Positions 35,230 through 46,490 of a stretch of DNA of 64,000 nucleotides are shown here, piece after piece. Position numbers and translations under genes: made by a program. The number at the start of each line of letters is the position of its first letter. Position 1 is the first letter of the stretch. The DNA is from Daucus carota subsp. sativus (Eukaryota > Streptophyta > Magnoliopsida > Apiales > Apiaceae): contig NC_030381.2 of the NCBI RefSeq assembly GCF_001625215.2, positions 46,746,689-46,810,688 on the forward strand. Reading direction: 5' to 3'. A model generated the notes under the pieces. That model was not told the origin of the DNA and searched no databases. It worked only from the letters and a program-made list of their open reading frames with translations.

Positions 35230-36935
35230 ATTTTTATATATAGAGAGGTCATTATTGACTTTTAAAACTCACGTATTTATTAGACATTAATGTCCAATCA
35301 TTAATATACATTAATTATAACATGATTTTGGAATTAATTTAATATTATACATATAAATAATATATATCTAATCATTTTTAAAAAAATTTATATTCCCCAT
35401 CTTTTCTTTTTTTATAGACGTACGTTCAAATTTTGTCAATGAAAAATATCTTCTTGTTTTTTTTTGAAACAAAAGTGTTAATCTAATAATTGAAAGTCAT
35501 ACGGCATCTACACCAATGATCGAGTCGAACAAACTGAATGTATTTTGAGTAAAGGATAGTTTAGTCATTTTGGATTAAATTGATCAAGACTCGATTTTAC
35601 TGCTGTGTCAGATACTTAGATATATAGAATAAAAAAAAATAGTTACCGGCTATCAGTGTTGCAGGCTTCTGGTCATTAGCCCTTGTACCGAGATGCTTGG
35701 CCAAACTGCTTCTTTTATCATCAACTACAGTATATATTACATGATGTTTAAACACAATTGGAAATATAACATCTCATTATGTCAGCAGCCAAACTGCTTC
35801 TTTTATCATCAACTACAGTATATATTACATTATGTTTAAACACAATTGGAAATATAACATCTCATTATGTCAGCAGCCGCGCAGCAATCGTCAGCTTAGA
35901 GTTTTGACTATGACAAAAGAGTATACATTCATCTACGATCGAGCATTAAACTTCGAGCATTAAACTGCTCAGAAAAAATACCATCATTTTGACTCTGTTT
36001 TACATGATTTGAGTGTCTATTTTATGTAACTTTTCGCAAGGATTTCAAATATACAATTTGTTTTAAGTTTGTAATCAATAGAGAGTAAATAAAAAGTACA
36101 CGAGTGTACCATAGAGAGTAAATTAAAAGTACGAGCGTACCATTGGTAGAAGTCAAAAATGCGATGGTACCATTGAAAAAAACCACTTCTATGAGGGTAC
36201 CATCAAGAATTTCTCTAGATATAATTTAAATTTATATTTACTTATCTTTTAAGTCTTATTATCTTGATGTCTAAATGTACATATATCCTTACTATGATGA
36301 TATTTATTAAAATGTAAATATAAAAAATATACACTATTTAAAATTTTATTATATAATTAAATAATCATTCACCTAAAATTATTGAAAATTTGATAAAAAC
36401 AAATAAGATTCTTGTCGAATCAGAGTCTTTGTCGTATAGCTAAAAAATCATATAATTAAATCACAATAATTAAATATTCTAAAGATCGGCCGATTAGCCG
36501 AATAATCGATAACAGACGAATTTTTAATATTATTTGGTAAAATTCGATTAAATCGATGATTAATTGGTCAAAATTTGATTAATCAGTCAAAAATCAGGTA
36601 GAATATTAAAATTTACAAAATTTGTGGGGAAAATTTAAAATTTTAAAAGTAATTAGATATATATTATTTATATGTATAATATTAAAATAATTTCAAATAA
36701 TGATCATGTTATAATTAATGTATATAAATGCTTAGACATTAATGTATAATAAATACATTGCTTAGACATTAATGTATAATAAATGCGTTAGTAATAAAAG
36801 TCAATAATAACCTTTATATATATTAAAATATTTCATATCGAATTAATATACAATGATTAGACATTAATGTCTAATAAATACATTAGTGTTAAAAGTCAAT
36901 AATAACTTTTATATATATAAATATTGTATAATGAG
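35230..36935. repeat. AT-rich inverted repeat pair
   Basis: About 100 bp at 35230-35330 (ATTATTGACTTTTAA then TATTAGACATTAATG) recurs in inverse orientation at about 36835-36935, with further partial direct copies at about 36715-36830. The pair may bound an old element, but no target duplication was found. Confidence 0.5.
35701..35876. repeat. 88-bp tandem duplication
   Basis: The unit starting CCAAACTGCTTCTTTTATCA at 35701 is repeated at 35789. The two copies differ by one base (ATGATG against ATTATG), indicating a recent event in non-coding DNA. Confidence 0.95.
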
Positions 36936-37305
36936 CAAAGGGTAAATTAGTCGTTTTGAATTAAATTACTCATAGTTGCTGTATTATATAGATAATAAAT
37001 TTATACTTTAAATTCATGTATGTTAAAATTGAAGTAATATTAAAAGAATATGGATCTTCCTGACCCAAAAAAAGAATAAGAATCTAGAGGTCGAGGCGCT
37101 GATTAACTCAAACCATAGGTTTCTAACTTCTAAGTCATTTTAAAGAAATTAATATAAATGTGGCTCCTAACAATTGATACACTGGACAAGGGTGACAATT
37201 TAATTTTTACTTCTATACTGATTCTTTATTTATAAATTATTGTTATCTGAGAGAAAGTTGTAGATATGATCCGAGAAATATGAAAAAAGTTAATATTTTT
37301 TTTAA

Positions 37306-37855
37306 GGGTTAATTATCAAGTTGGTCTCTGAAGTAGGTTTAATGTATCAAGTTGGTCACTGAACTCAACACGGTAGCAAGATGGTCACTAAAATCATCAT
37401 AAATATCAAACAAGTACATTGAAATATGAGTTCAAGTAGTAAAAATATTATTTATAAAATTTTACACATTATTTTTAAATGTTACCACAACCAACATAAA
37501 GGTTATGACTTCTAGTATTTAAAATAATATATTTATATTTTATCAAATTTATTTATTATTTATATTTTATTATATAGTTATTTTCTTTTTTTTAATTAAA
37601 AAAAAATAAATTTGATAAAATCTAAATATATTATCATAAATATTAGAAGTCATAACCTTTTACTTGGTTTTGGTAACATTCAAAAATAATGTGTAAAACT
37701 TTATAAATAATATTTTTACTGCTTGAACTTATATTTCAAGGTATTTGTTTGATATTTATGACCACTTCAGTGACCATTTTGATACCGTTTTGAGTTCAGT
37801 AACCAATTTGATACATTAAGCCCACTTTAGTGACCACCAAGATAATTAAAACTTT
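37306..37855. mobile_element. MULE-like foldback element, family B copy 1
   Basis: It starts GGGTTAATTATCAAGTTGGT; the right end reads, on the minus strand, TTTTAATTATCTTGGTGGTC, so the outermost bases have decayed into a T-run. A TTTTTTTTAA flank is seen on both sides. The interior is a long inverted repeat around AT-rich sequence. It closely matches 63059-63596. Confidence 0.75.
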
Positions 37856-37865
37856 TTTTTTTTAA

Positions 37866-38556
37866 CCTAGTGCAAAGATTTATTCTTTTGTCAAAATTTG
37901 GTAAGATGTTGCTAACCAAGTACTTAACAAAATTAGCAAAATAACGCAAGTCTTAATCTAAAATATAATTCAAAAATATATCAAGTGTGCTCGTTTCTCT
38001 GACCAATGTAGTTGGGCTGATTTCAGACTCACATGTGTCAAACCTAAATGTAAAATATAAGTAAAATTACTGATCTTATATAATTTTTTTGTTGATATTT
38101 CCGTATATAATACACAATAATAGTGAATTAAATATATATTTAGAAAAAAAGAAAAGAAAATACAGAAATAAGAGAAAAATAAGTGAGGTTAGAAATTAAT
38201 GACTTAACCAAGTAGGTTAGTTAGAGAAATGAATCTCAAATCAGGCTATATCAAAATGGATTCTGCATTTATGGGAGCCAGCCAGGGGCCCAGGGTTATC
38301 AATTGGGTTTCATGCAGCTATTTTCATACCCTCGATCTCGAATTTGCTCACAAAGATTTGTATATGGGTTGGGACTGACATAAATGGGCTTCTTGGATCC
38401 AATTTTTCTGTGTCATCACAACAAAAATTTTTAGCATTTCCTTTATTTTTATCCCAGCCCCATGTGTGTTGGTTTCATATTAACCAGATATTTAATTCCA
38501 CATTCTTTCTTATCCCCTGGAGATATCTTTGTTTTTGCAAACACTAGTCTAGAGAG
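37866..38556. other. Upstream region of FKBP13
   Basis: No separate gene is supported. The 5' UTR and promoter of FKBP13 should lie here, without a strong TATA box near the start. Confidence 0.4.
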
Positions 38557-39700
38557 ATGAGCTCATTGCCATTTTCCTTGGCCTCTCCAGCACACACAAA
38601 ACAAATAAGAAGTCCCCCCACAGCACAAGCCTCATCAGCCTTTAAGACTTTTGGCAACAATGAGCAGAGATTTAACAAGAAGGCTGCTAATGAGCAGCTG
38701 CAAGTAAATGTGGAGAAAACATCAATGAGCTTGTTGGGAAGAAGAGAAGCCATTGGCCTTGGCTTGTCTTTCACTGCTCTTGTTGATTTTCTTGGCCAAA
38801 ACGCCGCGGTGGCTGCAGAAGCTACTGCCCCGTGTGAATTCACTACGACTCCTTCAGGCCTTGCCTTCTGTGATAAAGTTGTTGGATTTGGCCCTGAAGC
38901 TTCCAAAGGCCAATTGATCAAGGTGTAACATACTTGTATTTTTAGATTCGAGTGTGCTAAATGCTTAGTTGGTTTGATATAAGATGGTATGCCTTCACTT
39001 GTTGAAACTAGAAGTGATGTTCATTTAAATGTTTGTGACAGGCACATTATACCGGAAAACTGGAGAATGGGAAGGTGTTTGACAGCAGCTATAACCGCGG
39101 GAAGCCTCTTACATTTCGGATTGGTGTTGGTGAGGTACACAGTTTTTTTTCAAGTATGATTCGTTACTACGTAGGGGTGTATTCAACTGAGATTTAAAGC
39201 ATTATATATCCCCCAGTTCTCGGGTAAAACCAAGTTTGTGGTAGCTAGCACTACAACTAATATGTATTCCTGGATGAAACAAATAAACACCAGGATAATT
39301 CTAGTAATTCTTGTTGGATCTTTGGGGTGAGTTCTTGCAGGTTATTAAAGGATGGGATCAAGGAATTCTTGGAGGAGATGGAGTTCCACCGATGCTCGCT
39401 GGTACAAAGAATTTGTTGATATTTGATACAGACATCATCCATAACAATGTATATGAATGAATTATATGTTCTGCTTACATTCTAGGAGGAAAGCGTACAT
39501 TGAAACTACCTCCGCAGCTTGGATATGGAATGAGGGGAGCCGGTTGTAAAGGAGGTAAGAAATCCTTCAAAAAGTAAGGACTAAAAAACCTATATTTTGC
39601 GTGATCTTCCTAATAGCCATAACCATGGGATGTAGGTTCATGCATCATTCCTCCGGATTCAGTTCTTCTGTTTGATGTGGAGTTCATAGGAAAGGCATAG
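38557..39700 (+). CDS. FKBP13: Thylakoid-lumen peptidyl-prolyl isomerase FKBP13, five exons
   Basis: Predicted FKBP-type immunophilin of the chloroplast lumen. Exons are 38557-38922, 39042-39134, 39341-39401, 39486-39554 and 39636-39700; all introns are GT-AG and the product has 217 residues. Residues 1 to about 55 are a Ser/Ala-rich transit peptide. A Tat-type lumen signal follows: twin Arg62-Arg63, a hydrophobic stretch, and an AVAAEA cleavage region near residue 88. The mature FKBP domain has [29 protein letters not shown] and the C-terminal [11 protein letters not shown]. Four cysteines (C93, C105, C194, C199) match in spacing the two redox-active disulfides known in Arabidopsis FKBP13, which is reduced in the dark or by thioredoxin and interacts with the Rieske protein. 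The gene is intact and convergent with TGD2. Confidence 0.97.
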
Positions 39701-40444
39701 GCATGAGATTTGATGGGGTTTCTAGCATTACACTTGCAGGATACTAAGATAGCGACAACTGAAAAGTATCCTGGAACAGCCTCTCTTCTTCGGAATAACA
39801 ATAGAGCTGCGACGACGCGTCGACGCATATATTCATTGTACACAAAATGGATGGACCAATAGTGGAGTGAGTTTGAATGCATTTCAATCACTTAATCGCT
39901 GTTACAGATAGACCATCCTATATATTTTTCCCTACAAGATCCTGAAACTGTATGAAACTAGACACAATCAACTTCTTTGCTTGTGAAAAACTAGATAATA
40001 AGAGATTGCTCACCAAAATATATTAGGATTGGTGACAATCTGAAAATGGCTGAGATAATAATATTGCTCTAAGAAAGATGATTTGTCTCTCAATTCAATG
40101 TTCTCTTTACGCAAAAGCTTACGGAAGGTCTTGTTTCTTGGTCTGGTAAAACTTTGAAAGTAATCTACAAGTTGTATACTTTTTTCTGACATGAGAAAAA
40201 CAGAGAAATGGACTTGAAGTCGTTAGCAACTTCAGTCCGGACTTTGGTCTAAATAGATACATCCAACAACAGAAAAAGAAAAAATTAAAAAAAGGGTAAC
40301 CCTGTCCTCACCAGGCTTCAGTTTCAGAATCCTCATCAAGCTATCCACTCAAGACAGACTCACCGCACAGAAAAAAAGTACCTGCCAACAATCTACCCTC
40401 TTCTATCAGCCAGTACACTGGCGATGGTCAAACCAGCTTTGGCA
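39701..40444. other. Intergenic region between convergent FKBP13 and TGD2
   Basis: The two genes end tail to tail, 744 bases apart. The stretch should contain both 3' UTRs. No other feature is recognised. Confidence 0.55.
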
Positions 40445-43400
40445 TCACAGTAGCCTGCTGAGAGACTTAATAAGAACCTTCAAATTTCGTCTTGTAGCTT
40501 CATCACCGGTAAATCCCACGATATCCGAACTTATACTCTACAGTGTTCACATAATAGTTTGAGTCAGCGTATAAAAAGAAAAAAGGCTTATTCGTTTATA
40601 ACAGAAGTACTACTGTAATTAGCTGCGAACCTCAATATTTTTCAGAGTGAAAATAAGAGTGTATATAGATTTCTGGATCAGCTCAGAAGTCTCTGGAGTC
40701 ATAATGGATGAATGCACACTTCTGCAATACAAGGAATACACCCCGTGTTAATGTATATACAAACTTGTAAAATTCAGTATACATAACCAAAAGCATATAC
40801 ACGACTAGACCAACAACATATGCTGCAACACGCACGGCACACACACTCACAAACACCTCTCAAAGGGGAAAACATTGAGAAGACAGATCAAAGCGGCACA
40901 TTGAAAAGTTCATATGAAAACAGTCGACATTCTTACTGTGGCAAGTGGCTGCAGTTTTTGAGTCCAGGATACTGAAGATACAATATAGACTATAGAGAAA
41001 GTTGACGGAGCAAGGGGGCAATAAAAGACTGGAAATTTTACCAGTTGTAGTTTAGTTTCTTAATTGTAAACGCTTGTGTACGTGCAAATTACTGAATTCT
41101 TTTTCCTTTTCAAAATACTGGATATGTTGTCGTCAAAACTACTCAAAAGTCAACACTAAATTACAATATCATATTTCTAACTAGTAAACTTTTCTGTTTT
41201 ACTAAAAAAAATTCAGCCATTAAATTTGTATATGCTCACATATCTATTTTTTAATAATTAAAATTTTATAAAAAAGGTGTGTAACATTTCAAGATCGCAG
41301 ATCTCGAAACCAAAACAAACAGATTACAAACAACATGTCAGGCCAACAGAACAAACGCATAGAGAGCAAAGGAAAGCAGATAACAAAGTAAAAGACAGAT
41401 GGGAAAAGCCAAGCAACCACACAACCTAGAAACAACTTAAACGAAAATATAAACAGTACAGAGGTTTTAGCAAAAGATTGCGGGTAAACATCGGATATAA
41501 TGAGAGAGTACTAAGCAGCTTCACCCCCACCATTGTGGATATGTTCACATTTATATTGAAGTTAAAATTATTTCTTGAATAGCTGAATATGTATTATCTG
41601 GGCTAATCATTAAAACTGCATATTGTATGTGTATTGAAGACTTCAACTAGAATTCTGTAAAATAAAGCAATTTTGATGAAGAGAATTTTTTTTTTATTAT
41701 ATACATTCACTTTTTCAATATTTTTAACCTAATCACAGATAATAGTGTATTTATATTTTTACTACATAACTTGTTTAATATGATCATACACTATAATTAG
41801 TTTGTTAAAATTCTAAATCTAATTTGGCTATACCACTTTGCTTTACTCGACTTTCAATTATGTATATTCTATTTATTACGTAGGATTTTTACCAATTCAT
41901 GGATTAATAGATTAGAGATAACATAATTTTCTTGAACACATTGCAGAAGCTAAAATTACAAAATAATAAATAACGTTTTGCTTAGACTACAAACTTTTTG
42001 CCCCTTTTTGGATAGTTAAGCATGCATTTTGCCAGTTACTATACTTTAGGTACACAAATTGTACTATCAACATAGTTCAGGTACACACTTTGCATGGAAC
42101 TCAGAGGTAACCTCGTTAAATTAATACTCGGTATATTATGACCTCGATAAATTAATAAAATTTGACAGCCCCGACATAAGAGATAGCGTATATTCAACCT
42201 CCAAAAATTAATAAATTCCGTTGCTCTCAGCCTGTTAATTTGTCAAGATTAACTATATACTACTAAAATATAAATATATACTATTGGTGTATAAGGAGAA
42301 AAATACTATCTAAACATGAAAAGATTAGCAAGATGACCGCACATTGTAATATGGGACGAGAATCGAGCAATTCTTAACAAACTTGAAATATAATACAAGA
42401 TGTATTGCAAATTCCTGTTCAACAGTTAACATAAAAACTAACTACCTAACATGAAAAAAGCAAGAGTTGTTTAAGATACAAAAGAAAATGACTCCAACAC
42501 AGTTTACACAGTAAACCTAGAGTTTTAGTTGATAACCCTGCTACTTTTGTCATAAGGTTGTCTGGAAAATTTTGAAGAATCCAAGCCAAGCTAATATGAT
42601 TTCTAAACTCGAACACTATAGCATTTTATTATAAATTGAAACGACAAAATTACGCAAGTCGCTGGCTCATACGATGGGGCAAAATATATTCTAATAAATT
42701 TTAAAATATAACAGTGTTTGTGTTATATATGTGGGTAACTGACGTAGAAGGTCAAAAATAGAAATAGAGTGATAATGCTTTTACACTGCTATAATACGGC
42801 CAGTGCTAAAATGATTTTCAAGATCAAACCCGCAATTCTAGGTTAATAGGCCACTATTAATAGTTCACCGCAGAACTAAAATATTTCTATTTATAGGCTG
42901 TGCGCCATCTAGCACATAATCTGAATGCAACACGTGCAAAGTACAGCAGTTAGCCAATTTACCTCAAGTCCTCTGTTGCTTGTGTCAGGCTTTTGGTTAA
43001 TCTCTCAACTTCTGTTAGCAAACCACTTTCTCGGATCTCAGACAGCAACGGTTGAACATCTTCAGCCATGGCTTTAATCTGAGACAGTGAGACATCACTA
43101 CATCAAAAGAGAAATTCTATGCATGAGCACATAAAAAAGGTTCTTTAGACGCAAAATCTTTAAACTGGATTTAACTAGCACAACAAAAGGCCAAACTACA
43201 AATAAATCTTTATCAAGTATCAAGTACTACAATTCATCCTGTTACACTGGCGGGTTTTAGAAAGAGAAGCTTACTTGGCAAATCAGTTGCTGCAACAGAG
43301 TTGCCAAAGTATAGTTATGCACTTACAAGATAACGATATATTTCCTAATTGGCAGTGACTTTACTGTTTAGATGTGGTATATGAACAACATAATATATGT

Positions 43401-45151
43401 GTTGGAAAAGAATTAATATACATTGCCAAGATATGTACTCACCCAATACTGTGACAAAAATAGGAAAAATCTGAACATGATAAATATAATTACATTGTAA
43501 GGATATGTAATTGTCTAATACATTGACAGATAAATTCTGTGAATCAGTGATATGACCTTTTTGAAAGCATTCTACAATTCATGAACTATGGACGCCAAAC
43601 ACAAATTTTGGCACTTGCATGAATACCCCCATGGAAACACAGTATGCCATATGCTTCTTTAATAGAAATTACTAGATCAATCAGAGAGTATAGAAATAGA
43701 CTGGGAACCACAGAAACTTGATAGACCGTAAGACAAAAATCTTGTTAGGAAAAGGCAGTCAGCCAGAAAATATTACTCCCTACGTCCCCTTTCACATATC
43801 TCCAATGATTGACTAATTCATATATTCAAAACATTGAACTTAATTTAATGCATTTTCTAGGGTAAATAGGCAAACAATTCATCCAACTAACATTTTCTTA
43901 AGATGCGTAATTTTCCCCAAAGTGACTTCTACGAGGGAACGGATGGAGTACAAGTTTTTCAAACTTCTTTTCTCAAGGAACTAAACGAAAGATTGCTGTT
44001 TTAACCGACACACGTAACACGGTGTTTAGTGACGCACCAAAATCACACATTTTGAAAATAGATATTATTATTAATGTGTTTCTGAATTGTATACTCAGCA
44101 ACATAATAATTGAACCAGTGACTTTGTCTCCTTTCTAACTTGACACATCATTAGCTACATCTTTTATTGTACGAACTAAGAACTAACAAGAAAACTTAAG
44201 ATGCGGTAGACCACCTGTGTAAGGAGTGGTCTTGCTTCTTCAATAATTGCTGCAGCTCTTACAGCTAATTCATAGGTATTGGCAACACCAATTTCCTCTA
44301 CATCACGTCCAAGGCGGGTAAATATTCCAACTAATGCATCCAGACTTACTCCTTGAATTCCTTTTATTTTTTGCCTGTCACATACAATTAAGCCTTCTTT
44401 TTCACATTCTGCATGAAGAGGACCTACTGCCGGAGTCGGGATAGGGTTGCGAGGTGTTATATCAATCATTGTTTCCATGAGAAGACCGGACTGATTCACT
44501 TCAATGAGTGAATTACGAGGTATAATTACCTTTTCATCTTCAACCTGCAAAACAACCACAGGAGGCGGATAAGGCAAAACGTGCAAACTAAGCAAACTTG
44601 TCATATAAAGACGTACACATTTAACTGACCTCCACGACTGCTTCAATGCTTTTCAGTGACGGATTAACCTGAATAACATTCCCAACAGTAACCCCTCTGA
44701 TTCTAACAGGCGTACCATTACAAATACCACAAGCCTGAGAAAACTCAAAAACAGCCGAATACTTCCTAAACTTCGACCGTAACTGAAACCCTCTCAACCA
44801 TGCCAGACTAAGCACAAAGAGAACCAAGTTCGACACAAGAAATAACCCAACCCCACCTTCCCAAATGCTCCTCCTCCCAAACCCAAAATCACTTAAAGGC
44901 TTCAAAGTCTGTCGCCAAATAGTCTTAGGAATATCAAGAACAACAGAAAGCGGGTTTTTCGGCTCAGAACCAGAAGATGGCTGTTGGGTAACATCTGCAT
45001 CATCAGATACAGCTCTTATAACCGAGAACCTCTTTCGGAGTTTCAAATTCAGATTAGGCAACAAGCTCACAACCCCATTTCGTGAAGCCAAATTCGAAGA
45101 GATTACAGCAGGGCATGTTGATGAAACATGCACCAAACTATTCCCAAACAT
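40445..45151 (-). CDS. TGD2: TGD2, chloroplast inner-envelope MCE-domain lipid transfer protein, five exons
   Basis: Predicted phosphatidic-acid-binding subunit of the TGD1-2-3 ABC-type complex, which brings ER-derived lipid precursors into the plastid. Minus-strand exons are 45151-44630, 44544-44215, 43078-42963, 40721-40631 and 40537-40445. Frame is continuous, all introns are GT-AG, and the product has 383 residues. Residues 1 to about 47 resemble a plastid transit peptide. One transmembrane segment spans about 100-119 (GGVGLFLVSNLVLFVLSLAW). The MCE domain follows (about 122-205, with GTPVRIRGVTVGNV). The C-terminal half is helical and ends ...LIKSLSRLL. Length and ending match Arabidopsis TGD2 closely. 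Intron 3 is long (2.2 kb) and intron 2 carries a Stowaway MITE. The last three exons are only 93-116 nt and easily missed by frame-only scans. Confidence 0.96.
43776..43948. mobile_element. Stowaway-type MITE in TGD2 intron 2
   Basis: Left end CTCCCTACGTCCCC and right end (minus strand CTCCATCCGTTCCC) form inverted repeats. TA flanks both sides (43774-43775 and 43949-43950). 173 bp. It lies well inside the 1.1-kb intron, away from splice sites. Confidence 0.8.
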
Positions 45152-46490
45152 TTCTCAATCAAAATCCAAACTTTCTCAAATCCCAAGTAATTCTAGTGCT
45201 TAGAACTCAATGCTTCACTTCAGATATATGTTTCTTGATAATAACATTAGTATATGCTTGATGTGAGCTGAAACGAGGCTAATGCAAGTGTAAGCAAGTG
45301 AAAAAATCAATAAAAACACAAACATATAGCAATGTGAACAGAGATATAAAGAAAGCACCTTTAAGTTGCAGACTCTGAGAGGGTTAATTTGCTAAATGGA
45401 ACCCCAATTCGGTGATTATTGATGTGAGGGTGAAGAAAGCGATTTGGGAAAAGTAAAAGAAACGGGTAAAATCTGAACCCGCCCCAGACCCCGGGTGAGG
45501 TACTTTCTGGTTCTTTTTATATTTTCAGGATTCGAAGATATCTTTGGTTTATATTTATTCAATTGACATATTTTTGACACTAAAGATATACCTGGATTAT
45601 TTATATAAAAGGAAAATTACGGAACTTTGCTTGTTGTGTCTAGTTTTAGTATCGGATAAATGAAATATCTCAGATATAATTTTGAATGGTTAGTTATTTA
45701 TAAATCGATGAATTAATTATTTTGAATAGGGTTTAATCTGTGAAACGAAGATTTTGGACCGAATTCGATTATTCATGCTGTATAAATCGAAGCAGTTTGG
45801 TTATGATCTCGAAAAATTATCTTTGATGGTTGATTTAGGTTGGCTAGAAAGACGGCATTCCAGTCGACCGCCCAGGATGCAAAAAGTTTAAAGATTCAAA
45901 CATTAGATAATTAGATAATTCATGTATTATGTATACATCCGTCCTCATTGGAAAAATAAATTTAAACTTTCTAGTATTTAACCTCCATATGCGTGCTTAT
46001 CCTACCCTAAGTGACTAACATCTGTTTAATCTTTTATTTTTTACATCCATAATTCGGCTCAGTACTGATCAACCAAATTTTTAATATTTCGGCTGTAATA
46101 CTATAGATAGATGTTAGACAAATATGAAATCAATACATAATAAATAATATATTTTTTTATTATAAAAGAACATATAAAATACAAAAAATATGATTTAAAA
46201 TTAATATATATGATTTAATATCATTTTACTGTATATATAATGTAATAGAAACAAAATAAGTCCTGCAAAATAGGGTTGATCAGAAAAACTTGACCACTAT
46301 TTTTTAGCGGCCACCTGGTTAGGTGATCAAAAGTGGCAACATGCTGCTCTTAGAACCGGTTGCTGGACCAGTATAGCAAAATTTAGTAGATAAAAATAAA
46401 ACAATGGCCATCACTTACTAATCACCAACTTACCGAACTCCTTGCACGAATATAGTTCACCGAACTCCTATATGTACATGAACAATGCTG
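45152..46490. other. Spacer between TGD2 and the receptor cluster
   Basis: It holds the TGD2 promoter and leader (near 45152-45480) and the 3' flank of the first receptor gene. No additional gene or clear element is seen. Confidence 0.45.

Noticed and set aside
42100-42260. Repeated CTCGATAAATTAATA words in TGD2 intron 3
   Set aside because: They suggest an old MITE, but no termini or target duplication could be defined.
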